Source: Nemertoderma westbladi
Lineage: Eukaryota > Xenacoelomorpha > Nemertodermatida > Nemertodermatidae
Assembly (NCBI GenBank): GCA_032718475.1
Contig: JAUCBJ010009127.1
Span: forward strand, 30,904-94,903
DNA length: 64,000 nt
Direction: 5' to 3'
Within the stretch, counting starts at the first letter, position 1; the number at the start of each line of letters is the position of its first letter. A model generated the notes under the pieces. That model worked only from the letters and a program-made list of their open reading frames with translations, was not told the DNA's origin and searched no databases. The position numbers were made by a program, and so were the translations under genes. Of the stretch, positions 1-14,510 are shown piece by piece.

Positions 1-629
1 CAGTTGTGGTTCATTCTCGCTCCCTTGCACTCTTTATCTTCCACTCAGTTGTGGTTCATTCCCGCACCCTTGTACTCTTCATATTCCACTCAGTTGTGGT
101 TCATTCTCACAGCCTTGCACTCTTCATCTTCCACTCAGTTGTAGTTCATTCCCGCACCATTGCAGTCTTCGTCTTCCACTCAGTTGTGGTTCATTCTCGC
201 TCCCTTGCACTCTTTATCTTCCACTCAGTTGTGGTTCATTCCCGCACCCTTGCAGTCTTCGTCTTCCACTCAGTTGTGGTTCATTCTCGCTCCCTTGCAG
301 TCTTCATCTTCCACTCAGTTGTGGTTCATTCTTGCTCCCTTGTACTCTTCATCTTCCACTCAGTTGTGGTTCATTCTCGCTCCCTTGCACTCCTCGTGGT
401 TCATTCTCGCTCCCTTGCACTCTTTATCTTCCACTCAGTTGTGGTTCATTCCCGCAACCTTGTACTCTCCATCTTCCACTCAGTTGTGGTTCATTCCCTC
501 ACCCTTGTACTCTTCATCTTCCACTCAGTTGTGGTTCATTCTCGCACCCTTGCACTCTCCATCTTCCACTCAGTTGTGGTTCATTCCCGCCACCTTGTAC
601 TCTTCATCTTCCACTCAGTTGTGGTTCAT

Positions 630-3600
630 TCACGCTCCCTTGCACTCCTCGTGGTTCATTCTCGCTCCCTTGCACTCTTTATCTTCCACTCAGTTGTGGT
701 TCATTCCCGCAACCTTGTACTCTCCATCTTCCACTCAGTTGTGGTTCATTCCCGCACCCTTGTACTCTTCATCTTCCACTCAGTTGTTGTTCATTCTCGC
801 ACCCTTGCACTCTCCATCTTCCACTCAGTTGTGGTTCATTCCCGCACCCTTGCATTCTTCATCTTCCACTCAGTTGTGGTTAATTCCCGCACCTTTGCAG
901 TCTTCATCTTCCACTCAGTTGTGGTTCATTCTCGCTCCCTTGCACTCTTTATCTTCCACTCAGTTGTGGTTCATTCCCGCACCCTTGCAGTCTTTATCTT
1001 CCACTCAGTTGTGGTTCATTCCCACAACCTTGTACTCTCCATCTTCCACTCAGTTGTGGTTCATTCCCGCCACCTTGCACTCTTCATCTTCCACTCAGTT
1101 GTGGTTCATTCTCGCTCCCTTGCACTCTTTATCTTCCACTCAGTTGTGGTTCATTCCCGCACCCTTGCAGTCTTTATCTTCCACTCAGTTGTGGTTCATT
1201 CCCACAACCTTGTACTCTCCATCTTCCACTCAGTTGTGGTTCATTCCCGCCACCTTGCACTCTCCATCTTCCACTCAGTTGTGGTTCATTCCCGCACCCT
1301 TGTACTCTTCATCTTCCACTCAGTTGTGGTTCATTCTCGCACCCTTGCACTATTTATCTTCCACTCAGTTGTGGTTCATTCTCGCTCCCTTGCACTCTTC
1401 TTCTTCCACTCAGTTTTGGTTCATTCACGACGCACCCTTGCATTCTTCATCTTCCACTCAGTTGTGGTTCATTCCCGCACCCTTGTACTCTTCATCTTCC
1501 ACTCAGTTGTGGTTCATTCCCGCACCCTTGTACTCTTCATCTTCCACTCAGTTGTGGTTCATTCTCGCACCCTTGCACTCTTCATCTTCCACTCAGTTTT
1601 GGTTCATTCACGCAACCTTCTACTCTTCATCTTCCACTCAATTGTGGTTCATTCTCGCACCCTTGCACTCTTTATCTTCCACTCAGTTGTGGTTCATTCT
1701 CGCACCCTTGCACTCTTCATCTTCCACTCAGTTGTGGTTCATTCCCGCACCCTTGTACTCTTCATCTTCCACTCAGTTGTGGTTCATTCTCGCACCCTTG
1801 CACTCTTCATCTTCCACTCAGTTTTGGTTCATTCACGCAACCTTCTACTCTTCATCTTCCACTCAGTTGTGGTTCATTCCCGCACCCTTGTACTCTTCAT
1901 CTTCCACTCAGTTGTGGTTCATTCTCGCACCCTTGCACTCTTCATCTTCCACTCAGTTTTGGTTCATTCACGCAACCTTCTACTCTTTATCTTCCACTCA
2001 GTTGCGGTTCATTCCCGCACCCTAGCACTCTTCATCATCCACTCAGTTGTGGTTCATTCACGCACCCTTGTACTCTTCATCTTCCACTCAGTTGTGGTTC
2101 ATTCCCACAACCTTGCACTTTTCGTGTTTCAATCCCACAGCCTTGCACTCTTCATCTTCCACTCAGTTGTGGTTCATTCACGCACCCTTGTACTCTCCAT
2201 CTTCCACTCAGTTGTGGTTCATTCCCGCAACCTTGTACTCTCCATCTTCCACTCAGTTGTGGTTAATTCCCGCACCTTTGCAGTCTTCATCTTCCACTCA
2301 GTTGTGGTTCATTCTCGCTCCCTTGTACTCTTCATCTTCCACTCAGTTGTGGTACATTCCCGCACCCTTGTACTCTTCATCTTCCACTCAGTTGTTGTTC
2401 ACTCCCGCTCCCTTGCATTCTTTATCTTCCACTCAGTTGTGGTTCATTCCCGCAACCTTGTACTCTCCATCTTCCACTCAGTTGTGGTTCATTCCCGCAC
2501 CCTTGTACTCTTCATCTTCCACTCAGTTGTGGTTCATTCTCGCACCCTTGCACTCTTTATCTTCCACTCAGTTGTGGTTCATTCCCGCAACCTTGTACTC
2601 TCCATCTTCCACTCAGTTGTGGTTCATTCCCGCACCCTTGTACTCTTCATCTTCCACTCAGTTGTGGTTCATTCTCGCACCCTTGCACTCTTTATCTTCC
2701 ACTCAGTTGTGGTTCATTCTCGCTCCCTTGCACTCTTCATCTTCTACTCAGTTGTGGTTCATTCTCGCACCCTTGTACTCTTCATCGTCCACTCAGTTGT
2801 GGTTAATTCCCGCACCCTTGCACTCTTTATCTTCCACTCAGTTGTGGTTCACTCCCGCACCCTTGCACTCTTCATCTTCCACTCAGTTGTGGTTCATTCC
2901 CTCAACCTTACACTCTTCATCTTCCACTCAGTTGTGGTTCATTCCCGCAACATTGTACTCTTCATCTTCCACTCAGTTGTGGTTCACTCCCGCACCCTTG
3001 CACTCTTTATCTTCCACTCAGTTGTGGTTCACTCCCGCACCCTTGCACTCTTCATCTTCTACTCAGTTGTGGTTCATTCTCGCTCCCTTGCACTCTCCAT
3101 CTTCCACTCAGTTGTGGTTCATTCCCTCAACCTTGCACTCTTCATCTTCTACTCAGTTGTGGTTCATTCTCGCTCCCTTGCACTCTCCATCTTCCACTCA
3201 GTTTGTTTCAATCCCGCAACCTTGCACTCTTCATCTTCCACTCAGTTGTGGTTCATTCTCACACCCTTGCACACTTCATCTTCCATACCATTGATGTTCA
3301 TTATCGCTCCCTTGTACTCTTCATCTTCCACTCAGTTGTGGTTCATTCCCGTACCCTTGCAGTCTTCATCTTCCACTCAGTTTGTTTCAATCCCGCAACC
3401 TTGCGCTCTTCATCTTCCACTCAGTTGTGGTTCACTCACGAAGCACCCTTGCACTCTTCATCTTCCACTCAGTTGTGGTTCATTCTCGCTCCCTTGCACT
3501 CTCCATCTTCCACTCAGTTTGTTTCAATCCCGCAACCTTGCACTCTTCATCTTCCACTCAGTTGTGGTTCATTCTCACACCCTTGCAGTCTTCATCTTCC

Positions 3601-6130
3601 ACTCAGTTGTGGTTAATTCCCACACCCTTGCAGTCTTCATCTTCCACTCAGTTGTGGTTAATTCCCACACCCTTGCAGTCTTCATCTTCCACTCAGTTGT
3701 GGTTAATTCCCGCACCCTTGCAGTCTTCATCTTCCACTCAGTTTGTTTCAATCCCGCAACCTTGCGCTCTTCATCTTCCACTCAGTTGTGGTTCATTCTC
3801 ACACCCTTGCACACTTCATCTTCCATACCATTGATGTTCATTCTCGCTCCCTTGCACTCTTCATCTTCCACTCAGTTGTGGTTAATTCCCGCACCCTTGC
3901 AGTCTTCATCTTCCACTCAGTTGTGGTTAATTCCCACACCCTTGCAGTCTTCATCTTCCACTCAGTTGTGGTTAATTCCCGCACCCTTGCACTCTTCATC
4001 TTCCACTCAGTTGTGTTTCCCGCTCCCTTCCACTCTTCATCTTCCACTCAGTTGTGGTTCATTCACGCAACCTTGCACTCTTCATCTTCCACTCAGTTGT
4101 GGTTAATTCCCACACCCTTGCACTCTTCATCTTCCACTCAGTTGTGGTTAATTCCCACACCCTTGCAGTCTTCATCTTCCACTCAGTTGTGGTTAATTCC
4201 CGCACCCTTGCACTCTTCATCTTCTACTCAGTTGTGGTTCATTCCCGCAAACTTGCACTCTCCATCTTCCACTCAGTTGTGGTTCATTCACGACGCACCC
4301 TTGCACTCTTCATCTTCCACTCATTTGTGGTTAATTCCCGCACCCTTGCAGTCTTCATCTTCCACTCAGTTGTGGTTCATTCTCGCTCCCTTGCACTCTT
4401 TATCTTCCACTCAGTTGTGGTTCATTCCCGCACCCTTGTACTCTTCATATTCCACTCAGTTGTGGTTCATTCTCACAGCCTTGCACTCTTCATCTTCCAC
4501 TCAGTTGTGGTTCATTCTTGCTCCCTTGTACTCTTCATCTTCCACTCAGTTGTGGTTCATTCTCGCTCCCTTGCACTCTTTATCTTCCACTCAGTTGTGG
4601 TTCATTCCCGCAACCTTGTACTCTCCATCTTCCACTCAGTTGTGGTTCATTCCCGCCACCTTGTACTCTTCATCTTCCACTCAGTTGTGGTTCATTCACG
4701 CTCCCTTGCACTCCTCGTGGTTCATTCTCGCTCCCTTGCACTCTTTATCTTCCACTCAGTTGTGGTTCATTCCCGCAACCTTGTACTCTCCATCTTCCAC
4801 TCAGTTGTGGTTCATTCCCGCACCCTTGTACTCTTCATCTTCCACTCAGTTGTGGTTCATTCTCGCACCCTTGCAGTCTTCGTCTTCCACTCAGTTGTGG
4901 TTCATTCTCGCTCCCTTGCACTCTTTATCTTCCACTCAGTTGTGGTTCATTCCCGCACCCTTGCAGTCTTCGTCTTCCACTCAGTTGTGGTTCATTCTCG
5001 CTCCCTTGCAGTCTTCATCTTCCACTCAGTTGTGGTTCATTCTTGCTCCCTTGTACTCTTCATCTTCCACTCAGTTGTGGTTCATTCTCGCTCCCTTGCA
5101 CTCTTTATCTTCCACTCAGTTGTGGTTCATTCCCGCAACCTTGTACTCTCCATCTTCCACTCAGTTGTGGTTCATTCCCGCCACCTTGTACTCTTCATCT
5201 TCCACTCAGTTGTGGTTCATTCACGCTCCCTTGCACTCCTCGTGGTTCATTCTCGCTCCCTTGCACTCTTTATCTTCCACTCAGTTGTGGTTCATTCCCG
5301 CAACCTTGTACTCTCCATCTTCCACTCAGTTGTGGTTCATTCCCGCACCCTTGTACTCTTCATCTTCCACTCAGTTGTGGTTCATTCTCGCACCCTTGCA
5401 CTCTCCATCTTCCACTCAGTTGTGGTTCATTCCCGCACCCTTGCATTCTTCATCTTCCACTCAGTTGTGGTTAATTCCCGCACCTTTGCAGTCTTCATCT
5501 TCCACTCAGTTGTGGTTCATTCTCGCTCCCTTGCACTCTTTATCTTCCACTCAGTTGTGGTTCATTCCCGCACCCTTGCAGTCTTTATCTTCCACTCAGT
5601 TGTGGTTCATTCCCACAACCTTGTACTCTCCATCTTCCACTCAGTTGTGGTTCATTCCCGCCACCTTGCACTCTTCATCTTCCACTCAGTTGTGGTTCAT
5701 TCTCGCTCCCTTGCACTCTTTATCTTCCACTCAGTTGTGGTTCATTCCCGCACCCTTGCAGTCTTTATCTTCCACTCAGTTGTGGTTCATTCCCACAACC
5801 TTGTACTCTCCATCTTCCACTCAGTTGTGGTTCATTCCCGCCACCTTGCACTCTCCATCTTCCACTCAGTTGTGGTTCATTCCCGCACCCTTGTACTCTT
5901 CATCTTCCACTCAGTTGTGGTTCATTCTCGCACCCTTGCACTCTTTATCTTCCACTCAGTTGTGGTTCATTCTCGCTCCCTTGCACTCTTTTTCTTCCAC
6001 TCAGTTTTGGTTCATTCACGACGCACCCTTGCATTCTTCATCTTCCACTCAGTTGTGGTTCATTCCCGCACCCTTGTACTCTTCATCTTCCACTCAGTTG
6101 TGGTTCATTCCCGCACCCTTGTACTCTTCA
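630..6130. repeat. Dispersed higher-order duplication in the array (offset 4,591 bp)
   Basis: The unit order at about 630-1,540 recurs at about 5,221-6,131 with a constant offset of 4,591 bp. Rare variants travel together: the short cactcctcgtggttc unit, the tcttcttcttcc/tctttttcttcc unit and the cacgacgcaccc insertion. Upstream of 630 the same similarity continues with an offset of 4,711 (for example the cttgctccc unit at 331 and 5,042), so about 120 bp of units was gained or lost between the copies. This indicates block duplication rather than only unit-by-unit slippage. Confidence 0.8.
3241..3850. repeat. Two units carrying the ancestral-type core, 540 bp apart
   Basis: At about 3,280-3,302 and 3,820-3,842 the usual core cactcagttgtggttc is replaced by cataccattgatgttc, preceded in both copies by the rare tgcacacttcatc variant. 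The two blocks are exactly 540 bp apart (12 units). The same combination occurs elsewhere only at the right edge of the array (54,943-55,015), where it is part of a retrotransposon reading frame. Confidence 0.85.
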
Positions 6131-9100
6131 TCTTCCACTCAGTTGTGGTTCATTCCCGCACCCTAGCACTCTTCATCATCCACTCAGTTGTGGTTCATTC
6201 ACGCACCATTGTACTCTTCATCTTCCACTCAGTTGTGGTTCATTCCCACAACCTTGCACTTTTCGTGTTTCAATCCCACACCCTTGCAGTCTTCATCTTC
6301 CACTCAGTTGTGGTTCATTCACGCACCCTTGTACTCTCCATCTTCCACTCAGTTGTGGTTCATTCCCGCAACCTTGTACTCTCCATCTTCCACTCAGTTG
6401 TGGTTAATTCCCGCACCTTTGCAGTCTTCATCTTCCACTCAGTTGTGGTTCATTCTCGCTCCCTTGTACTCTTCATCTTCCACTCAGTTGTGGTACATTC
6501 CCGCACCCTTGTACTCTTCATCTTCCACTCACTTGTTGTTCACTCCCGCTCCCTCGCATTCTTTATCTTCCACTCAGTTGTGGTTCATTCCCGCAACCTT
6601 GTACTCTCCATCTTCCACTCAGTTGTGGTTCATTCCCGCACCCTTGTACTCTTCATCTTCCACTCAGTTGTGGTTCATTCTCGCACCCTTGCACTCTTTA
6701 TCTTCCACTCAGTTGTGGTTCATTCCCGCAACCTTGCACTCTCCATCTTCCACTCAGTTGTGGTTCATTCCCGCACCCTTGTACTCTTCATCTTCCACTC
6801 AGTTGTGGTTCATTCTCGCACCCTTGCACTCTTTATCTTCCACTCAGTTGTGGTTCATTCTCGCTCCCTTGCACTCTTCATCTTCCACTCAGTTTTGGTT
6901 CAATCACGACGCACCCTTGCAGTCTTCATCTTCCACTCAGTTGTGGTTCATTCCCGCACCCTTGTACTCTTCATCTTCCACTCAGTTGTGGTTCATTCCC
7001 GCACCCTTGCATTCTTCATCTTCCACTCAGTTGTGGTTCATTCCCGCACCCTAGTACTCTTCATCTTCCACTCAGTTGTGGTTAATTCCCACACCCTTGT
7101 ACTCTTCATCTTCCACTCAGTTGTGGTTCATTCCCGCAACCTTGTACTCTCCATCTTCCACTCAGTTGTGGTTCATTCCCGCACCCTTGTACTCTTCATC
7201 TTCCACTCAGTTGTGGTTCATTCCCGCACCCTTGCAGTCTTCATCTTCCACTCAGTTGTGGTTCATTCCCGCACCCTTGCACTCTTCATCTTCCACTCAG
7301 TTGTGGTTCATTCTCGCTCCCTTGTACTCTTCATCTTCCACTCAGTTGTGGTTCATTCTCGCTCCCTTGTACTCTTCATCTTCCACTCAGTTGTGGTTCA
7401 TTCTCGCTCCCTTGCACTCTTTATCTTCCACTCAGTTGCGGTTCATTCCCGCAACCTTGTACTCTCCATCTTCCACTCAGTTGTGGTTCATTCCCGCACC
7501 CTTGTACTCTTCATCTTCCACTCAGTTGTGGTTCATTCTCGCACCCTTGCACTCTTTATCTTCCACTCAGTTGTGGTTCATTCTCGCTCCCTTGCACTCT
7601 TCATCTTCCACTCAGTTTTGGTTCAATCACGACGCACCCTTGCAGTCTTCATCTTCCACTCAGTTGTGGTTCATTCCCGCACCCTTGTACTCTTCATCTT
7701 CCACTCAGTTGTGGTTCATTCCCGCACCCTTGCATTCTTCATCTTCCACTCAGTTGTGGTTCATTCCCGCACCCTTGTACTCTTCATCTTCCACTCAGTT
7801 GTGGTTCATTCCCGCACCCTTGTACTCTTCATCTTCCACTCAGTTGTGGTTCATTCTCGCACCCTTGCACTCTTTATCTTCCACTCAGTTGTGGTTCATT
7901 CTCGCTCCCTTGCACTCTTCATCTTCCACTCAGTTTTGGTTCAATCACGACGCACCCTTGCAGTCTTCATCTTCCACTCAGTTGTGGTTCATTCCCGCAC
8001 CCTTGTACTCTTCATCTTCCACTCAGTTGTGGTTCATTCCCGCACCCTTGCATTCTTCATCTTCCACTCAGTTGTGGTTCATTCCCGCACCCTTGTACTC
8101 TTCATCTTCCACTCAGTTGTGGTTCATTCCCGCACCCTTGCATTCTTCATCTTCCACTCAGTTGTGGTTCATTCCCGCACCCTTGCAGTCTTCATCTTCC
8201 ACTCAGTTGTGGTTCATTCCCGCACCCTAGTACTCTTCATCTTCCACTCAGTTGTGGTTCATTCCCGCACCCTTGCATTCTTCATCTTCCACTCAGTTGT
8301 GGTTCATTCCCGCACCCTTGCAGTCTTCATCTTCCACTCAGTTGCGGTTCATTCCCGCACCCTTGTACTCTTCATCTTCCACTCAGTTGTGATTCATTCC
8401 CGCACCCTAGCACTCTTCATCTTCCACTCAGTTGTGGTTCATTCTCGCTCCCTTGTACTCTTCATCTTCCACTCAGTTGTGGTTCATTCCCGCACCCTTG
8501 TACTCTTCATCTTCCACTCAGTTGTGGTTCATTCCCGCACCCTTGCAGTCTTCATCTTCCACTCAGTTGTGGTTCATTCCCGCAACCTTGTACTCTCCAT
8601 CTTCCACTCAGTTGTGGTTCATTCCCGCACCCCTCTACTCTTCATCTTCCACTCAGTTGTGGTTCATTCCCGCACCCTTGCAGTCTTCATCTTCCACTCA
8701 GTTGTGGTTCATTCCCGCAACATTGTACTCTCCATCTTCCACTCAGTTGTGGTTCATTCCCGCACCCTTGTACTCTTCATCTTCCACTCAGTTGTGGTTC
8801 ATTCCCGCACCCTTGTACTCTTCATCTTCCACTCAGTTGTGGTTCATTCCCGCACCCTTGTACTCTTCATCTTCCACTCAGTTGTGGTTCATTCCCGCAC
8901 CCTTGTACTCTTCATCTTCCACTCAGTTTTGGTTCAATCACGACGCACCCTTGCAGTCTTCATCTTCCACTCAGTTGTGGTTCATTCCCGCACCCTTGTA
9001 CTCTTCATCTTCCACTCAGTTGTGGTTCATTCCCGCACCCTTGCATTCTTCATCTTCCACTCAGTTGTGGTTCATTCCCGCACCCTTGTACTCTTCATCT

Positions 9101-12100
9101 TCCACTCAGTTGTGGTTCATTCCCGCACCCTTGCAGTCTTCATCTTCCACTCAGTTGTGGTTCATTCCCGCACCCTTGCACTCTTCATCTTCCACTCAGT
9201 TGTGGTTCATTCTCGCTCCCTTGTACTCTTCATCTTCCACTCAGTTGTGGTTCATTCCCGCACCCTTGTACTCTTCATCTTCCACTCAGTTGTGGTTCAT
9301 TCCCGCACCCTTGCAGTCTTCATCTTCCACTCAGTTGTGGTTCATTCCCGCAACCTTGTACTCTCCATCTTCCACTCAGTTGTGGTTCATTCCCGCACCC
9401 TTGTACTCTTCATCTTCCACTCAGTTGTGGTTCATTCCCGCACCCTTGCAGTCTTCATCTTCCACTCAGTTGTGGTTCATTCACGCACCCTTGTACTCTT
9501 CATCTTCCACTCAGTTGTGGTTCATTCCCGCACCCTTGCACTCTTCATCTTCCACTCAGTTGTGGTTCATTCCCGCACCCTTGTACTCTTCATCTTCCAC
9601 TCAGTTGTGGTTCATTCCCGCACCCTTGTACTCTTCATCTTCCACTCAGTTGTGGTTCATTCACGACGCACCCTTGCACTCTTCACCATCCACTCAGTTG
9701 TGGTTCATTCTCGCTCCCTTGTACTCTTCATCTTCCACTCAGTTGTGGTTCATTCCCGCACCCTTGTACTCTTCATCTTCCACTCAGTTGTGGTTCATTC
9801 TCGCTCCCTTGCACTCTTTATCTTCCACTCAGTTGTGGTTCATTCCCGCAACCTTGTACTCTCCATCTTCCACTCAGTTGTGGTTCATTCCCGCCACCTT
9901 GTACTCTTCATCTTCCACTCAGTTGTGGTTCATTCACGCTCCCTTGACTCTTCATCTTCCACTCAGTTGTGGTTCATTCTCGCTCCCTTGCACTCTTCAT
10001 CTTCCACTCAGTTGTGGTTCATTCCCGCACCCTTGTACTCTTCATCTTCCACTCAGTTGTGGTTCATTCCCGCACCCTTGTACTCTTCATCTTCCACTCA
10101 GTTGTGGTTCATTCTCGCCCCTTGCACTCTTCATCTTCCACTCAGTTGTGGTTCATTCTCGCACCCTTGTACTCTTCATCTTCCACTCAGTTGTGGTTCA
10201 TTCCCGCACCCTTGTACTCTTCATCTTCCACTCAGTTGTGGTTCATTCCCGCACCCTTGTACTCTTCATCTTCCACTCAGTTGTGGTTCATTCTCGCACC
10301 CTTGCACTCTTTATCTTCCACTCAGTTGTGGTTCATTCTCGCTCCCTTGCACTCTTCATCTTCCACTCAGTTGTGGTTCATTCACGACGCACCCTTGCAC
10401 TCTTCATCTTCCACTCAGTTGTGGTTCATTCCCGCTCCCTTGTACTCTTCATCTTCCACTCAGTTGTGGTTCATTCTCGCTCCCTTGCACTCTTCATCTT
10501 CCACTCAGTTGTGGTTCATTCCCGCACCCTTGTACTCTTCATCTTCCACTCAGTTGTGGTTCATTCCCGCACCCTTGTACTCTTCATCTTCCACTCAGTT
10601 GTGGTTCATTCTCGCACCCTTGCACTCTTCATCTTCCACTCAGTTGTGGTTCATTCCCGCACCCTTGCACTCTTCATCTTCCACTCAGTTGTGGTTCATT
10701 CTCGCTCCCTTGTACTCTTCATCTTCCACTCAGTTGTGGTTCATTCCCGCACCCTTGTACTCTTCATCTTCCACTCAGTTGTGGTTCATTCCCGCACCCT
10801 TGTACTCTTCATCTTCCACTCAGTTGTGGTTCATTCCCGCCACCTTGCACTCTCCATCTTCCACTCAGTTGTGGTTCATTCTCGCACCCTTGTACTCTTC
10901 ATCTTCCACTCAGTTGTGGTTCATTCCCGCACCCTTGTACTCTTCATCTTCCACTCAGTTGTGGTTCATTCACGACGCACCCTTGTACTCTTCATCTTCC
11001 ACTCAGTTGTGGTTCATTCTCACACCCTTGTACTCTTCATCTTCCACTCAGTTGTGGTTCATTCCCGCACCCTTGTACTCTTCATCTTCCACTCAGTTGT
11101 GGTTCATTCACGACGCACCCTTGCACTCTTCATCTTCCACTCAGTTGTGGTTCATTCTCGCTCCCTTGTACTCTTCATCTTCCACTCAGTTGTGGTTCAT
11201 TCTCGCTCCCTTGTACTCTTCATCTTCCACTCAGTTGTGGTTCATTCTCGCTCCCTTGTACTCTTCATCTTCCACTCAGTTGTGGTTCATTCCCGCACCC
11301 TTGCAGTCTTCATCTTCCACTCAGTTGTGGTTCATTCACGCACCCTTGTACTCTTCATCTTCCACTCAGTTGTGGTTCATTCCCGCACCCTTGCACTCTT
11401 CATCTTCCACTCAGTTGTGGTTCATTCTCGCTCCCTTGTACTCTTCATCTTCCACTCAGTTGTGGTTCATTCCCGCACCCTTGTACTCTTCATCTTCCAC
11501 TCAGTTGTGGTTCATTCCCGCACCCTTGTACTCTTCATCTTCCACTCAGTTGTGGTTCATTCACGACGCACCCTTGCACTCTTCACCATCCACTCAGTTG
11601 TGGTTCATTCTCGCTCCCTTGTACTCTTCATCTTCCACTCAGTTGTGGTTCATTCCCGCACCCTTGTACTCTTCATCTTCCACTCAGTTGTGGTTCATTC
11701 TCACACCCTTGTACTCTTCATCTTCCACTCAGTTGTGGTTCATTCCCGCACCCTTGTACTCTTCATCTTCCACTCAGTTGTGGTTCATTCACGACGCACC
11801 CTTGCACTCTTCATCTTCCACTCAGTTGTGGTTCATTCTCGCTCCCTTGTACTCTTCATCTTCCACTCAGTTGTGGTTCATTCTCGCTCCCTTGTACTCT
11901 TCATCTTCCACTCAGTTGTGGTTCATTCTCGCTCCCTTGTACTCTTCATCTTCCACTCAGTTGTGGTTCATTCTCGCTCCCTTGTACTCTTCATCTTCCA
12001 CTCAGTTGTGGTTCATTCCCGCACCCTTGCAGTCTTCATCTTCCACTCAGTTGTGGTTCATTCACGCACCCTTGTACTCTTCATCTTCCACTCAGTTGTG

Positions 12101-13599
12101 GTTCATTCCCGCACCCTTGTACTCTTCATCTTCCACTCAGTTGTGGTTCATTCCCGCACCCTTGTACTCTTCATCTTCCACTCAGTTGTGGTTCATTCAC
12201 GACGCACCCTTGCACTCTTCACCATCCACTCAGTTGTGGTTCATTCTCGCTCCCTTGTACTCTTCATCTTCCACTCAGTTGTGGTTCATTCCCGCACCCT
12301 TGTACTCTTCATCTTCCACTCAGTTGTGGTTCATTCCCGCACCCTTGCATTCTTCATCTTCCACTCAGTTGTGGTTCACTCCCGCACCCTTGTACTCTTC
12401 ATCTTCCACTCAGTTGTGGTTCATTCCCGCACCCTTGTACTCTTCATCTTCCACTCAGTTGTGGTTCATTCTCACACCCTTGTACTCTTCATCTTCCACT
12501 CAGTTGTGGTTCATTCCCGCACCCTTGTACTCTTCATCTTCCACTCAGTTGTGGTTCATTCACGACGCACCCTTGCACTCTTCATCTTCCACTCAGTTGT
12601 GGTTCATTCTCGCTCCCTTGTACTCTTCATCTTCCACTCAGTTGTGGTTCACTCCCGCACCCTTGTACTCTCCATCTTCCACTCAGTTGTGGTTCACTCC
12701 CGCACCCTTGTACTCTTCATCTTCCACTCAGTTGCGGTTCATTCACGCACCCTTGCACCCTTCATCTTCCACTCAGTTGTGGTTCATTCACGCACCCTTG
12801 CAATCTTCATCTTCCACTCAGTTGTGGTTCATTCACGCAACTTGCACTTTTCATCTTCCACTCAGTTGTGGTTCATTCCCGCACCCTTGCACTCTTCATC
12901 TTCCACTCAGTTGTGGTTCACTCCCGCACCCTTGTACTCTCCATCTTCCACTCAGTTGTGGTTCACTCCCGCACCCTTGTACTCTTCATCTTCCACTCAG
13001 TTGCGGTTCATTCACGCACCCTTGCACCCTTCATCTTCCACTCAGTTGCGGTTCATTCACGCACCCTAGTACTCTTCATCTTCCACTCAGTTGTGGTTCA
13101 TTCCCGCACCCTTGCACTCTTCATTTTCCGCTCAGTTGTGGTTCATTCACGCACCCTGCAGTCTTCATCTTCCACTCAGTTGTGGTTCATTCTCGCACCC
13201 TTGCACTCTTTATCTTCCACTCAGTTGTGGTTCATTCCCGCAACCTTGTACTCTCCATCTTCCACTCAGTTGTGGTTCATTCACGCAACTTGCACTCTTC
13301 ATCTTCCACTCAGTTGTGGTTGATTCACGCACCCTTGCAATCTTCATCTTCCACTCAGTTGTGGTTCATTCACGCACCCTTGCAATCTTCATCTTCCACT
13401 CAGTTGTGGTTCATTCACGCAACTTGCACTTTTCATCTTCCACTCAGTTGTGGTTCATTCCCGCACCCTTGCAATCTTCATCTTCCACTCAGTTGTGGTT
13501 CATTCACGCAACTTGCACTTTTCATCTTCCACTCAGTTGTGGTTCATTCACGCAACTTGCACTTTTCATCTTCCACTCAGTTGTGGTTCATTCTCGCAC

Positions 13600-14510
13600 C
13601 CTGCAGTCTTCATCTTCCACTCAGTTGTGGTTGATTCACGCACCCTTGCACTCTTCATCTTCCGCTCAGTTGTGGTTCATTCCCGCACCCTGCAGTCTTC
13701 ATTTTCCACTCAGTTGTGGTTGATTCACGCACCCTTGCACTCTTCATCTTCCACTCAGTTGTGGTTCACTCACGCAACTTGCACTTTTCATCTTCCACTC
13801 AGTTGTGGTTCATTCCCGCACCCTTGCAGTCTTCGTCTTCCACTCAGTTGTGGTTCATTCTCGTTCCCTTGCAGTCTTCATCTTCCACTCAGTTGTGGTT
13901 GATTCACGCACCCTTGCACTCTTCATCTTCCACTCAGTTGTGGTTCATTCACGCTCCCTTGCACTCTTCATCTTCCGCTCAGTTGTGGTTCATTCTCGCA
14001 CCCTTGCAGTCTTCATCTTCCACTCAGTTGTGGTTCACTCACGCAACTTGCACTTTTCATCTTCCACTCAGTTGTGGTTCATTCCCGCACCCTTGCACTC
14101 TTCATCTTCCACTCAGTTGTGGTTCATTCTCGCACCCTTGCAGTCTTCATCTTCCACTCAGTTGTGGTTCACTCATGCAACTTGCACTTTTCATCTTCCA
14201 CTCAGTTGTGGTTCATTCCCGCACCCTTGCACTCTTCATCTTCCACTCAGTTGTGGTTCATTCTCGCACCCTTGCAGTCTTCATCTTCCACTCAGTTGTG
14301 GTTCACTCACGCAACTTGCACCCTTCATCTTCCACTCAGTTGCGGTTCATTCCCGCACCCTTGCACTCTTCATCTTCCACTCAGTTGTGGTTCATTCTCG
14401 CACCCTTGCAGTCTTCATCTTCCACTCAGTTGTGGTTCACTCACGCAACTTGCACCCTTCATCTTCCACTCAGTTGCGGTTCATTCCCGCACCCTTGCAC
14501 TCTTCATCTT
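13600..14510. repeat. Higher-order block with a second copy at about 21,714-22,624 (offset 8,114 bp)
   Basis: The succession of units around 13,716-14,500, including the single ctcgttccc unit (13,860) next to a cagtcttcgtc unit, recurs at offset 8,114 (21,974). The copies differ by occasional single-base changes, for example one tcatgcaac unit at about 14,173 where the other copy has tcacgcaac. Confidence 0.75.

Noticed and set aside
3575-4047. Minus-strand frames of about 69 codons reading TEWKMKSARVRELTT-type repeats
   Set aside because: They are open only where attaattccc replaces attcattccc, which removes a TGA. They are array shadows, although the minus strand is the ancestral coding strand of the unit.
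4054-13323. A 3,089-codon plus-strand open frame (and similar ones at 6-4,106, 8,432-13,069, 9,969-13,634, 43,424-47,656 and others)
   Set aside because: These are by-products of the stop-free 45-bp tandem unit. Overlapping long frames exist in all three registers at once, and 43/44-bp units shift the frame at random.
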